Of a stretch of 64,000 bases of DNA, positions 43,714 through 54,053 are shown in pieces. The stretch covers positions 1-64,000 of the forward strand of contig JAHEJL010000005.1 in assembly GCA_024638885.1 (NCBI GenBank), given 5' to 3'. The position numbers and the translations under genes are program-made. Every line of letters begins with the position of its first letter. Position 1 is the first letter of the stretch. Below the pieces are notes generated by a model. It saw only the letters and a list, made by a program, of their open reading frames with translations. It did no database searches and had not been told where the DNA came from. The stretch comes from Coraliomargarita sp. (GTDB lineage Bacteria; Verrucomicrobiota; Verrucomicrobiia; Opitutales; UBA953).

Positions 43714-44601
43714 TCAGGGGGCGGTTTCGCCGAGCGCGGCGCGCATCGGGGCTTCGGGCGGAAGCATGCCGTTCCAGAGGCGGAAGGCGAGCGCTCCCTG
43801 CCAGCGGAGCATCGAGCGTCCGTCGCAACCGGCGATGCCGCGTTCCCGGGCGTCCTTGAGCAGGCGCGAAGGTTCGGTGCCGTAGGTCGTGTCGAAGACG
43901 AACTGGCCCTTGGCGAGCAGGTCGGCGGGGAACGGCGACGCGTCGGTCGGCTTGAGGCCGAGCGTGGTGCAGTTGACGATCACCGCTTCGGGCGAGGCCT
44001 GGATGTCGGCGAGGCCGGCGGCCCGGACGCGCGGATCCGCGAGCGCGGCGGCGAGGTCCGTCGCCTTGGCGACGTCCCGGTTGTGAAGGTGGAGCGAGGC
44101 GCAGCCGTCGGCGAGGCAGGCCGCGGCGACGGCGCGGGCGGCGCCGCCGGAGCCCAGCAGGATGACGGGCCGTCCTTGGGTCGTGCGGCCGGTGCGTTCG
44201 CGCAGCGCCTCGAGGAAGCCTTGGCCGTCGGTGGTGTGACCGGTCCAGCCCGTCGCGGTGCGGACGAGCGTGTTGACGGATTCGGCGCGACGGGCCTCCG
44301 GTGAAAGGGCTTCGGCGATCGTCAGGGCCTGGATCTTGTGGGGGACCGTGAGGTTGACGCCGGCGAAGCCCTTGGCGTGGAGCAAGGCCAGCGCCGCCGG
44401 GAGTTCTTCGGCGACGATGTGCAGGCGGTGGTAGCGCACGCCTGCGAGGCGCGGGTGCGTCGGGAGCAGCGTCGCGAGCGCGGCGTTGTGCATCGCGGGG
44501 CTGAGCGAATGGGCGATCGGGTCGCCGAGCACGCCGAGCTGGCCGGGCGCGAAGTCGGTCGTCCGCAGGGACGCCAGCGTGAGGGTGTCAGGCGCGCTCA
44601 T
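43714..44601 (-). CDS. aroE: Shikimate dehydrogenase
   Basis: AroE reduces 3-dehydroshikimate to shikimate with NADPH in aromatic amino-acid synthesis. The 295-residue protein has LGDPIAHSLSPAMHNAAL (substrate site), GVNLTVPHKIQAL with the catalytic Lys, HTTDGQGFLEAL with the catalytic Asp, and VILLGSGGAARAVAAA for the cofactor. NCTTLGLKP and the final GMLRWQGALAFRLWNG-like helix are also present (here written SMLRWQGALAFRLW). The start overlaps the SirB1-like gene by 14 bases; the prepilin peptidase gene follows after two bases. Confidence 0.95.
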   Translation of the reverse strand: MSAPDTLTLASLRTTDFAPGQLGVLGDPIAHSLSPAMHNAALATLLPTHPRLAGVRYHRLHIVAEELPAALALLHAKGFAGVNLTVPHKIQALTIAEALSPEARRAESVNTLVRTATGWTGHTTDGQGFLEALRERTGRTTQGRPVILLGSGGAARAVAAACLADGCASLHLHNRDVAKATDLAAALADPRVRAAGLADIQASPEAVIVNCTTLGLKPTDASPFPADLLAKGQFVFDTTYGTEPSRLLKDARERGIAGCDGRSMLRWQGALAFRLWNGMLPPEAPMRAALGETAP

Positions 44602-45433
44602 CGGTCTTTTCCAGGGCGTGGACGAAGGAGAGGAACAGGCGGCTGCTGCGGTCGTCGCCTTGCGCCTCGAACTGCGAGACGAGGTTGCGGCAGCAACGCG
44701 CGAGCGTCTGGTGCGTGGTCACCGGCAGCAGGAAGGCTTCGTCGGCCGGCAGCTGGTTGTCGAGCAGCAGGAGCTGGACTTCCGCGCGGGTGCGGAACGC
44801 GCCGCCTTCGTAGCAGTCGATGTACATCGGTTCGCGGCCGCGGAAGATGCCGACCATGAAGCGTCCGGGCAGGCCGACCGGTTCGACGGGCAGGCCGAGG
44901 CGGCGGGCGACGAGCAGGAAGATCAGGCAGAGCGAGATCGGGATGCCGCGGCGGCTGCGGATGACCTGCGAGAGCAGGGAAGAAGCCGGGGCGGCGAAGC
45001 TTTCCTGGGCGCCGCGGTAGCCTTCCTCGCCGAAGATCACCCGGCAGAGCAGGCGGCATTTCGCGCGGACGTCGAGCGGCTCGGCGACGAGGTCGCGGGT
45101 GCGGTCGGCCAGGCGGTCGAGTTCGGCGGAGTAGGCTTCGTCCGACAGGGAAGGGTCGGTGGCGCGCTCCAGCAGGAGGCAGGCTTCCTCGAGGTCGCAG
45201 TGCGCGTCGCCGATGTGCGCGAGGAAGGCGTGGGCGGCGGCCTCGGGCGTGCGGAGGTCGGCGAGCAGCGTGCGGGCGTGGGCGGCGAGGGCTTCGTCCT
45301 TGGTCAGCGTCTCGAGCCAGAGCACGGCGGGCAGTCCGGCGGCCTTCAGCTTCCCGAGCACGGCTTGGCGGACGACCGGCGAAGGGTCGTCGAGGAGGCG
45401 CTCCAAGGTCGCCAGCTCCGCGTCGTGCGTCAT
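44588..45433 (-). CDS. SirB1-family transglutaminase-like protein
   Basis: This 281-residue cytosolic protein has the SirB1 core (about 105-240): CRVIFGEEGYRGAQESF, SSLLSQVIRSRRGIPISLCLIFLLVARRLGLPVEPVGLPGRFMVG and YIDCYEGGAF. The helical N-terminus is HEAT-like (LLDDPSPVVRQAVLGKL), and a TPR-like tail (TLARCCRNLVSQFEAQGD) follows. The transglutaminase-like region lacks an obvious Cys nucleophile at the normal place, so activity is doubtful. The function of the family is unknown. It overlaps the aroE start by 14 bases and is divergent from clpB. Confidence 0.8.
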   Translation of the reverse strand: MTHDAELATLERLLDDPSPVVRQAVLGKLKAAGLPAVLWLETLTKDEALAAHARTLLADLRTPEAAAHAFLAHIGDAHCDLEEACLLLERATDPSLSDEAYSAELDRLADRTRDLVAEPLDVRAKCRLLCRVIFGEEGYRGAQESFAAPASSLLSQVIRSRRGIPISLCLIFLLVARRLGLPVEPVGLPGRFMVGIFRGREPMYIDCYEGGAFRTRAEVQLLLLDNQLPADEAFLLPVTTHQTLARCCRNLVSQFEAQGDDRSSRLFLSFVHALEKTDERA

Positions 45434-45502
45434 GGCGGTTTTCTACCGACGAAGGGCGGGCTACGGCAACAAGGGAGTCCGGCCTCGCCGGTCTTTTAGG
45501 GG

Positions 45503-45550
45503 TTGACGGAAGGAGCGACAACTCGTCGCCCAAGGGACGCAATGTCGCTC
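45503..45550 (+). promoter_or_regulatory. Inverted repeat in the clpB upstream region (possible stress operator)
   Basis: TTGACG (45503-45508) is followed by a perfect 8-base inverted repeat, GAGCGACA (45513-45520) and TGTCGCTC (45543-45550), 22 bases apart. It lies in the 205-base gap between the divergent SirB1-like gene and clpB. No CIRCE element is present. No convincing -10 hexamer at the right spacing was found. Confidence 0.4.
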
Positions 45551-45638
45551 GGCTGTCTCGCTTCGCCGCGGAATGGCGAGGATTTCGGGCCTCGAACCGA
45601 CGCTCCGCCTTTGGAACGGTCGGTGCATGAAGGGTGGC

Positions 45639-48236
<2,598 letters not shown>

Positions 48237-48267
48237 AGGATGCCGTAGGGCGGGGGAGTCTGGGGCC

Positions 48268-49212
48268 ATGACCGCTACGCGCATCCGCTGCGGGGTGGCC
48301 GGCACGGGTTCGCTCGGCCAGCACCACGCCCGCATCTACTCGACCCTGCCCGGCGCCGAACTCGCCGGCATCTTCGAACCCAACGACGCCCGCGCCGCCG
48401 AGATCTGCGCCAAGCACGGCTGCCGTCGCTTCGCCACCCTCGACGAGATGGCGGCGCACTGCGACGCCGTCAGCGTCGTCGTCCCGACCAACCACCACGC
48501 CGCCGTGGCGCTGCCCCTGCTCGCCAAGGGCGTGCACCTCCTGATCGAGAAGCCCATCTGCGTCACCCTCGAGGAGGCCGCCCAGATCCTGGACGCCGCC
48601 GCCAAGGCCGACCGCATCGTCCAGGTCGGTCACATCGAGCATTACAACCCCGTGATGTCCTACCTCGAGAAGGCCGTCACCGACGCCCGCTACATCACCG
48701 CCGAGCGCCTGGCGCCCTTCACCCCGCGCGGCACCGAGGTCGGCGTCGTGCTGGACCTGATGATCCATGACATCGGCATCGTCCTGCAGCTCGCCAACTC
48801 GCCCGTCGAACGCATCGACGCCGTCGGCGTCTCGGTCGTGACCAAGACCGAGGACATCGCCAACGCCCGCATCGCCTTCAAGAACGGCTGCGTCGCCAAT
48901 CTCAGCGCCAGCCGCGTCTCCCTGAAGAAGAACCGCGAGATCCGCGTCTTCCAGACGGGCGGCTACCTCTCCATCGACTTCATGGGCCAGAAGGGCCACA
49001 CCGTGAAGGTGGATCCGGCCGCCGAGGGCGGCTTCGCGAAGGAAGAGATCCCGATCGAGAAGGGTGAACCCCTTGCCATCGAACTCGCTTCGTTCACCGC
49101 CTGCGTGCGTGAGCGCAAGAGCCCGAAGGTCAGCGGCGAGCTCGGCCGCACGGCCTTGGAAGTCGCCATCAAGATCACCGAACAGATCCGCGCCGGCATG
49201 GCGCGCAAATGA
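48268..49212 (+). CDS. Gfo/Idh/MocA-family oxidoreductase linked to lpxB
   Basis: This 314-residue NAD(P)-dependent sugar oxidoreductase has the Rossmann motif GVAGTGSLGQHHARIYSTLPGAELAGIFEPN, EKPICVTLEEA with the conserved Lys, VQVGHIEHYNPVM, and a C-terminal beta-sheet dimer domain. The stop overlaps the lpxB start (ATGA). In several Gram-negative lineages a homologue sits beside lpxA/lpxB, and one group (GnnA) oxidises UDP-GlcNAc for 2,3-diamino lipid A. A role in the lipid A sugar is inferred from position only; no GnnB-like aminotransferase is adjacent. Confidence 0.85.
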   Translation: MTATRIRCGVAGTGSLGQHHARIYSTLPGAELAGIFEPNDARAAEICAKHGCRRFATLDEMAAHCDAVSVVVPTNHHAAVALPLLAKGVHLLIEKPICVTLEEAAQILDAAAKADRIVQVGHIEHYNPVMSYLEKAVTDARYITAERLAPFTPRGTEVGVVLDLMIHDIGIVLQLANSPVERIDAVGVSVVTKTEDIANARIAFKNGCVANLSASRVSLKKNREIRVFQTGGYLSIDFMGQKGHTVKVDPAAEGGFAKEEIPIEKGEPLAIELASFTACVRERKSPKVSGELGRTALEVAIKITEQIRAGMARK

Positions 49213-50396
49213 GCGCGTTCCCCACCATCCCGGCGAACTTCGACCGTCCCCGCGCGGGCGAGGTCGACGTGCTCGTGGTGGCCGGGGAGCATTCCGGCGA
49301 CCAGCACGCCGCGAAGGTCGTCGCCGAACTGCTGAAGGCCCGTCCGGGGCTGCGCATCGCGGCCTTCGGCGGACCGCAGCTGCGCGCCGCCGGCGCCCAG
49401 CTGCTGATGGACATGACCACGTTCTCCGCCGTCGGCATCGTGGAGATCCTGTCCGCCTATCCTTTCTACCGCCGGCTCTTCTCGCGGATGACGGCCTGGA
49501 CGTTGCAGTGGAAGCCCAAGGTCGTCGTGCTCGTGGATTATCCCGGGCTCAACCTCCGCCTCGCGAACGAGCTCCGCAAGGCGGGCCTTTCTCGCGCCGG
49601 GTTCGGCGAGACGGCGGTCATCCAGTACGTCAGCCCGCAGCTCTGGGCCTGGAAGCCCAAGCGCCGCTTCACCATGGCGCGTGACCTGGACAGCGTCGGT
49701 ACGATCTTCCCGTTCGAGCCGGCCTGCTATGCCGACACGAAGCTGGACGCCCGTTTCGTCGGCCATCCTTTCGCCGAGGCCGACCATCAGCACGGCCTGA
49801 AGTACGACCCGGAAGGTCCGGTCCTGCTCCTGCCGGGCAGCCGCCCGAAGCCGGTCCGCAAGATCTTCCCTGCGCTGGTCGAGGCCTTCGCGCTCTTCCG
49901 TAAGGACCATCCCAAGCGCCGCGCGCTCGTCCTACACACCGGCGGCGAAGTGCATGCGGAACTCTACCGCCTGCTCGCCGAGTATGGCGATCAGGCCAAG
50001 GGCATCGACCTCCGCCCGGTCTCCGAAGGTCCGGCCGCCGGTTGCGCGGCCCTCGTCAGCTCGGGCACCATGTCGCTGACCGTCGCGCTTGCCGGTATCC
50101 CCGGTGCGGTCGTCTACCGCGCGAATCCGCTGACTTGGATCGTCGGCCGTCGCCTGATCGCCGGCCGCGTGGACAACCTCGGCATCGCGAACATCCTCCT
50201 GAAGCGTCAGGCCTGGCCTGAGTATCTGCAGGGGGCCTGCGAGCCGGCCGCCTTGGCCGCCCGCCTGCGTGAGTGCGTCGACGCCCCCGGTCCGCGCGCC
50301 CAAGCCGTCGCCGACGCCGGTGAGCTGCTCCGCATGCTTTCCGCCCAGTCCGGTTCCACGCCGGCCGAATGGGTCGCCACTTTCCTGCCCAAGTGA
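49209..50396 (+). CDS. lpxB: Lipid-A-disaccharide synthase
   Basis: LpxB joins lipid X and UDP-2,3-diacylglucosamine to form the lipid A disaccharide at the inner membrane. The 395-residue GT19 protein has VLVVAGEHSGDQHAAKVV (about 19-36), FGGPQLRAAGAQLLMDMTTFSAVGIVEIL, VVVLVDYPGLNLRLA, QYVSPQLWAWKPKR, LLPGSRPKPVRKIFP and SSGTMSLTVALAGIPGAVVYRANP. It is embedded in an operon with the oxidoreductase before and an epimerase after, both with four-base overlaps. It shows the organism makes LPS. Confidence 0.96.
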   Translation: MSAFPTIPANFDRPRAGEVDVLVVAGEHSGDQHAAKVVAELLKARPGLRIAAFGGPQLRAAGAQLLMDMTTFSAVGIVEILSAYPFYRRLFSRMTAWTLQWKPKVVVLVDYPGLNLRLANELRKAGLSRAGFGETAVIQYVSPQLWAWKPKRRFTMARDLDSVGTIFPFEPACYADTKLDARFVGHPFAEADHQHGLKYDPEGPVLLLPGSRPKPVRKIFPALVEAFALFRKDHPKRRALVLHTGGEVHAELYRLLAEYGDQAKGIDLRPVSEGPAAGCAALVSSGTMSLTVALAGIPGAVVYRANPLTWIVGRRLIAGRVDNLGIANILLKRQAWPEYLQGACEPAALAARLRECVDAPGPRAQAVADAGELLRMLSAQSGSTPAEWVATFLPK

Positions 50397-51268
50397 GCGC
50401 TCCGTTGAAGATCGCCGTGCTCGGCTGCGGCTACGTCGGCGCCGAGTTCGCCCGCCAGGCCCGCACGGCCGGCCATGAGGTCCTCGGCGTCGTCCGCTCC
50501 GAGGCCTCCCGCGACAAGCTTCGCGCCGAGGGCCTCTCCGCCGAGGCGTTCGACCTCTTCGCCGGCGATTGGGCGCAGCTGCCGCAGCGGTTCGACGCCG
50601 TCGTCTACGCCGCCAGCACCGGTGGCGGCGGCCCCGAGGCCTATGTCTTGGCTTATGATGTCGGCGTGCGCCGGGCGCTGGCCTGGGCGCGGTCCGTCGG
50701 CGCCACGCGCTTCGTCTTCACCAGCTCCACCGGCGTGTATCGCCAGGATGACGGCGGCATCGTCGACGAAGGCTCACCGGCCGGCGGCGCGCCGACCGCG
50801 GATGCGATCCTCGGCGGCGAACAGGCCGTGCTCGCTGCCGGTTTCGCGCAGGCCCGCGTGTTGCGCTTCGGTGGTTTGTACGGCCCGGGCCGGCATCATC
50901 TCGTCGATCAGTTGCGTCGCGGTGATAACGTCATCGGCGGCCGCGTGGATCATTTCATCAATTACCTGCACCGTGACGACGCGGCGTCCTCGATCCTCGC
51001 CGCTCTCGTCGGCGGTCCCGTCGGCGCGCGCGTCTATAACGTCGGCGACGGATGTCCCGTGACGAAGGAAGCGCTCGCGAAGTGGATCGCCGCGCGTCTG
51101 GGCTTGGTCGCGCCGGTGTTCGATCCCTCGGCTCCGGCGGGTCCGCGGGTCGCGAAAGGCGGGCGGACGCAGCCTAACCGGATCGTGTCGGTGGCCCTGA
51201 TCCGGTCGGAATTGCCGTGGGAACCTCGGTTCAAGGACGTTTTCGCGGGTCTAAGTCAGCTTTGCTGA
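50393..51268 (+). CDS. NAD-dependent epimerase/dehydratase family protein
   Basis: This 291-residue SDR-like protein begins with GTG, overlapping the lpxB stop (GTGA). It has the Rossmann motif KIAVLGCGYVGAEFARQA, VVYAASTGGGGPEAY, FTSSTGVYRQDDGGIVDE, LRFGGLYGPGRHHLVDQLR and a substrate-binding VYNVGDGCPVTKEAL. The usual Tyr-X3-Lys pair is not obvious, as in the atypical SDR group (YeeZ-like). The substrate is unknown; the operon suggests an envelope sugar, but the YeeZ-like group has no proven role. A small terminator overlaps the stop. Confidence 0.82.
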   Translation: MSAPLKIAVLGCGYVGAEFARQARTAGHEVLGVVRSEASRDKLRAEGLSAEAFDLFAGDWAQLPQRFDAVVYAASTGGGGPEAYVLAYDVGVRRALAWARSVGATRFVFTSSTGVYRQDDGGIVDEGSPAGGAPTADAILGGEQAVLAAGFAQARVLRFGGLYGPGRHHLVDQLRRGDNVIGGRVDHFINYLHRDDAASSILAALVGGPVGARVYNVGDGCPVTKEALAKWIAARLGLVAPVFDPSAPAGPRVAKGGRTQPNRIVSVALIRSELPWEPRFKDVFAGLSQLC

Positions 51269-51274
51269 GGTTTT
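51256..51274 (+). terminator. Terminator at the end of the lpxB operon
   Basis: TCAGC-ttt-GCTGA, then GG and TTTT. The hairpin contains the stop codon region of the epimerase gene. The stem is short (5 pairs). Confidence 0.5.
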
Positions 51275-51312
51275 CCTCCGTCTAAGGGACTACGTATTAC
51301 GCCCGTTTCTTC

Positions 51313-51357
51313 ACGGGACCGTCTTCATCCTGTAACAATAGGATGAGATAGTCCCGT
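51313..51357 (+). promoter_or_regulatory. Structured 5' leader of the porin gene
   Basis: Two nested perfect stems: ACGGGAC (51313-51319) pairs with GTCCCGT (51351-51357), enclosing CATCCT (51326-51331) pairing with AGGATG (51340-51345). It lies 21 bases before the porin ATG. It could protect the mRNA, regulate translation or bind a protein; no known riboswitch class is recognised. Confidence 0.55.
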
Positions 51358-51378
51358 CGCATAACCGCACCAACACCC

Positions 51379-52773
51379 ATGAATAGCACCCTCAAGTCCA
51401 TGCTGATCGCCGCTGCCGCCATTACGTCGGTCTCGGCCTTCGCCCAAGACAAAGCCACGCTCGATCTTCTCGTGAAGAAGGGCCTCATCACCGCCGAAGA
51501 GCGCGCCAAGACCCTGGACGAAGCCGCCAAGGCTCGTTCCGCTTCCGGCGTGAACAAGGTGTTCGTCAAGGAAGACGCGACCAAGCGCCTCACCATCGGC
51601 GGCTACTTCCAGGCCCAGTACCAGAACTTCGACTACTCCCAGACCACCGCGACCGGCGTCTCCGCCTCCGCTCCCACCCAGGGCAGCTTCCTGATGCGCC
51701 GCCTCTACCTCGAGCTCCTCGCCGACGTCGGCAACGGCATCTCGGGTAACATCGTCCTCGATACCTCGGGCAACACTTCCTCCAGCTCGACCTCCTGGCT
51801 CGACCGCGCGATGGTTTCCCACTCCAGCGAAATCGGCACCTTCGACCTCGGCTACCGCAAGGTGACCTGGGGCTACGAAGAAAGCACCGTCTCCTCGCTC
51901 TTCAAGGCTTCCTCCGGCAAGCTCTCCACCGTCGAGCGTGGCATCACCAACCGCTACTGGGCTGAAGGTGAAAACGGCAGCGCCAACCGCTCCGACGGCC
52001 GTCGTCTCGGTTTCGCCGCCCACCACACCGGTCTCCACTACAACAGCGTCGTGAACCCGCAGGGCTTCGAATACGGCGCCTCCATCGTGAACTCGGCCCA
52101 GGGTCGCTTCACCGAAGGCACCAACAACAACGATCTCGCCTACTACGCGAACGTCGTCTGGAACAACAAGGTCTCGGACAACGAAGCCTACGCCGTCGGC
52201 GTGAACTGGGGCTCTTCCCGCTACTTCAACTCCACCAGCGCGGTGAACACCCTGGCCAACATGGAAGGCTACAACCCCTTCGTCGGCGTCAAGTACTTCA
52301 ACTGGACCTTCCAGGCTGAGTACATGAGCACCAAGGTGACCTCCTCCAAGGATGCTGCCGCCAACACGGACGACCAGGACCACACCCCGACCGGCTACAA
52401 CGCCATGGTCGTCTACAAGATCAACGACAACTGGGAAGGCGTCGTCCGCTACACCAGCCTCGACACCGACATGCGTGGCCAGAAGATCTCCGACGGTGAG
52501 CGTGGCTTCGCCGCCGCCTCCACCGCCGCGACCGGCACCGGCTCGCTCTACGACAAGTCCGACGCGGTCTACCTCGGCGTGAACTACTACTTCAACCTCG
52601 AGGCCCTCGGCCAGCAGGTGAACGGTTACAACGCCAAGATCCAGTTCGGCTTCGAACGCGCCAAGTTCAAGGACGTCATCACCCAGGCCTCGACCTCGAC
52701 TCTCGCCACCGGCGCGAGCCAGATCAGCGCCACGGTCGACACCCTGCGCCTCCAGGCTCAGGTCGCCTTCTAA
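51379..52773 (+). CDS. Outer-membrane porin, OprO/OprP (phosphate-selective) family
   Basis: This 464-residue protein has a signal peptide (MNSTLKSMLIAAAAITSVSAFA, then QDKATLD). A short helical segment (about 25-50) is followed by a 16-strand-type barrel with alternating aromatic residues (RLTIGGYFQAQYQNFDYSQ, FLMRRLYLELLADVGNGISGNIVLDT). It ends in a C-terminal Phe (RLQAQVAF), as required for outer-membrane insertion. Family members take up phosphate, polyphosphate or other anions; the substrate here is not known. No Pho-box is visible. The start has no Shine-Dalgarno (CCAACACCC precedes ATG). A strong terminator follows, consistent with high expression. Confidence 0.88.
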   Translation: MNSTLKSMLIAAAAITSVSAFAQDKATLDLLVKKGLITAEERAKTLDEAAKARSASGVNKVFVKEDATKRLTIGGYFQAQYQNFDYSQTTATGVSASAPTQGSFLMRRLYLELLADVGNGISGNIVLDTSGNTSSSSTSWLDRAMVSHSSEIGTFDLGYRKVTWGYEESTVSSLFKASSGKLSTVERGITNRYWAEGENGSANRSDGRRLGFAAHHTGLHYNSVVNPQGFEYGASIVNSAQGRFTEGTNNNDLAYYANVVWNNKVSDNEAYAVGVNWGSSRYFNSTSAVNTLANMEGYNPFVGVKYFNWTFQAEYMSTKVTSSKDAAANTDDQDHTPTGYNAMVVYKINDNWEGVVRYTSLDTDMRGQKISDGERGFAAASTAATGTGSLYDKSDAVYLGVNYYFNLEALGQQVNGYNAKIQFGFERAKFKDVITQASTSTLATGASQISATVDTLRLQAQVAF

Positions 52774-52800
52774 GGCGAACCGAGGACAGCTTCATAGCAC

Positions 52801-52834
52801 GAGGGCCGGCAGGGATGCCGGCCCTCTTTCTTTG
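52801..52834 (+). terminator. Porin transcription terminator
   Basis: An 11-base-pair perfect stem, GAGGGCCGGCA-ggga-TGCCGGCCCTC, is followed by TTTCTTT. Confidence 0.92.
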
Positions 52835-52893
52835 GCGGATTCGCCGACAGCCCGGGCCTTGCGGTCCGGGCTGTTTCATATCCAAGATAAGGC

Positions 52894-53334
52894 ATGGCGG
52901 ACATCTACACCCGCGCCCAGCGCAGCGCCTTGATGGCCAAGGTGCGCGGTCGCGGCAACGCCACCACCGAAGGCGCCTTGGCGGCCGTCCTGCGGGCCGA
53001 AGGCTGGTCCGGCTGGCGTCGCCAGCAGTCCGTGCGCGGTCGCGACGCGCAGGGTGCGCCGTTCCGGGTGCGGCCGGATTTCGTCTTCCGGGCGCGGGGG
53101 CTCGTCGTCTTCGTCGACGGCTGCTTCTGGCATGGCTGTCCGCGGCACGGCACCCAGCCCAAGGGCAACGCCGCCTTCTGGCGCGCCAAGTTCCGGCGTA
53201 ACCGCGAGCGCGATCGGCGCGACACCCGTAACCTGCGCCGGGCCGGTTGGCAGGTCGTGCGCCTCTGGGAGCATGAGCTCCGCGTGAAGGCGCGCGTCGC
53301 GTTGCTTGCCAAGCTCCGGCGTCGCTTCGCCTAG
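52894..53334 (+). CDS. vsr: Very short patch repair (Vsr) endonuclease, orphan
   Basis: Vsr nicks next to T:G mismatches made by deamination of 5-methylcytosine. The 146-residue protein has RAQRSALMAKVRGRGNATTEGALAAVLRAEGW, RVRPDFVFRARGLVVFVDGCFWHGCPRHGTQPKGN (catalytic Asp, His and structural Cys) and FRRNRERDRRDTRNLRRAGWQVVRLWEHEL. Length is typical. No cytosine methyltransferase lies next to it, unlike most vsr genes, so the partner must be elsewhere or lost. No SD beyond AAGG is seen. Confidence 0.95.
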   Translation: MADIYTRAQRSALMAKVRGRGNATTEGALAAVLRAEGWSGWRRQQSVRGRDAQGAPFRVRPDFVFRARGLVVFVDGCFWHGCPRHGTQPKGNAAFWRAKFRRNRERDRRDTRNLRRAGWQVVRLWEHELRVKARVALLAKLRRRFA

Positions 53335-53337
53335 GCA

Positions 53338-53365
53338 CGAAAAAGCCCGACCGGATGGTCGGGCT
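53338..53365 (-). terminator. Terminator of the coiled-coil gene (also near vsr)
   Basis: Stem AGCCCGACC/GGTCGGGCT (53344-53352 and 53357-53365). On the minus strand it is followed by TTTTCG, so it mainly serves the coiled-coil gene that ends at 53389. Confidence 0.8.
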
Positions 53366-53388
53366 GATCGGTCGGCCTCGGGCCGGGC

Positions 53389-53991
53389 TCAGAGCGCGCG
53401 GTAGTTCGGCGAGACGTTGTCCGTGCCCTTGGTCTGCTCGCGGAGGCGACGGTTCTCTTCTTCGACTTCGGCGAGGCGGGCGGTGGCGGCGGCGGCCTTG
53501 GCGTTGGCTTCACGGAGGGCGGTGGAAGCGGCTTCGAGGTCGGCTTCGGCCTTCTTCTGCTTGGCGAGAGCGTCCTTCAGTTCGGAGCCGTCGCGGAGGC
53601 GGGCGATCTCGGCGTTGAGTTCGTTGATGCGGTTGGCGGCGTCGGCCTTGGCCTTCTCGAGCTCGGCGGCCTTCACGGCGGCCTTGGAAGCGTCGTCCTT
53701 GGCCTTGGCGAGGTCGGCTTCGACCTTCTTCTTGGCGGCATCGGCTTCGCCGAGCTTGGCGACGGAAGCGGCTTCGGCGTCGGCGGCGGCCTTCTTGGCG
53801 GCGGCGGCGTCCTTGGCGAGCTTGTCGTTCAGGTCCTTGATTTCCTTGGCGCTCTTGAGGCGGGCTTCGGCGGCTTCCTTGCTGATCTTGGCGGCGCGCT
53901 CGTTGGCGGCTTCTTCACCGCTCCAGGTGACGATGGCCACGCCACCGAAGGCGGCGGCGATGAGGATGAGGATGATTTCGCGGGTCTTCAT
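53389..53991 (-). CDS. Membrane-anchored Ala/Lys/Glu-rich coiled-coil protein
   Basis: This 200-residue protein has one N-terminal transmembrane helix (about 5-23, EIILILIAAAFGGVAIVTW). A single long heptad coiled coil (about 30-185) rich in Ala, Lys, Glu and Asp follows, with repeats such as AAAKKAAADAEAA and KAAELEKAKADAANRINELNAEIARLR. It ends in a short tail (GTDNVSPNYRAL). There are no enzymatic motifs. It resembles cell-envelope spacer or tether proteins (TolA-like in style), but identity cannot be claimed. It has its own promoter and terminator. Confidence 0.7.
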   Translation of the reverse strand: MKTREIILILIAAAFGGVAIVTWSGEEAANERAAKISKEAAEARLKSAKEIKDLNDKLAKDAAAAKKAAADAEAASVAKLGEADAAKKKVEADLAKAKDDASKAAVKAAELEKAKADAANRINELNAEIARLRDGSELKDALAKQKKAEADLEAASTALREANAKAAAATARLAEVEEENRRLREQTKGTDNVSPNYRAL

Positions 53992-54009
53992 GAATGATTG
54001 ATTGGCCGC

Positions 54010-54038
54010 ATCCTTGCCCGCCCCCGCGGTGGGGTCAA
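54010..54038 (-). promoter_or_regulatory. Candidate promoter of the coiled-coil gene
   Basis: The minus strand has TTGACC (54038-54033), a 17-base GC-rich spacer and AAGGAT (54015-54010), ending 18 bases before the ATG (53991). It is very similar in layout to the nusA promoter candidate at 850-878. Confidence 0.45.
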
Positions 54039-54053
54039 GTGCCTACCCCCCGC

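Noticed and set aside
45434..45638. CIRCE element for clpB
   Set aside because: The sequence TTAGCACTC-N9-GAGTGCTAA or a close variant is not present.
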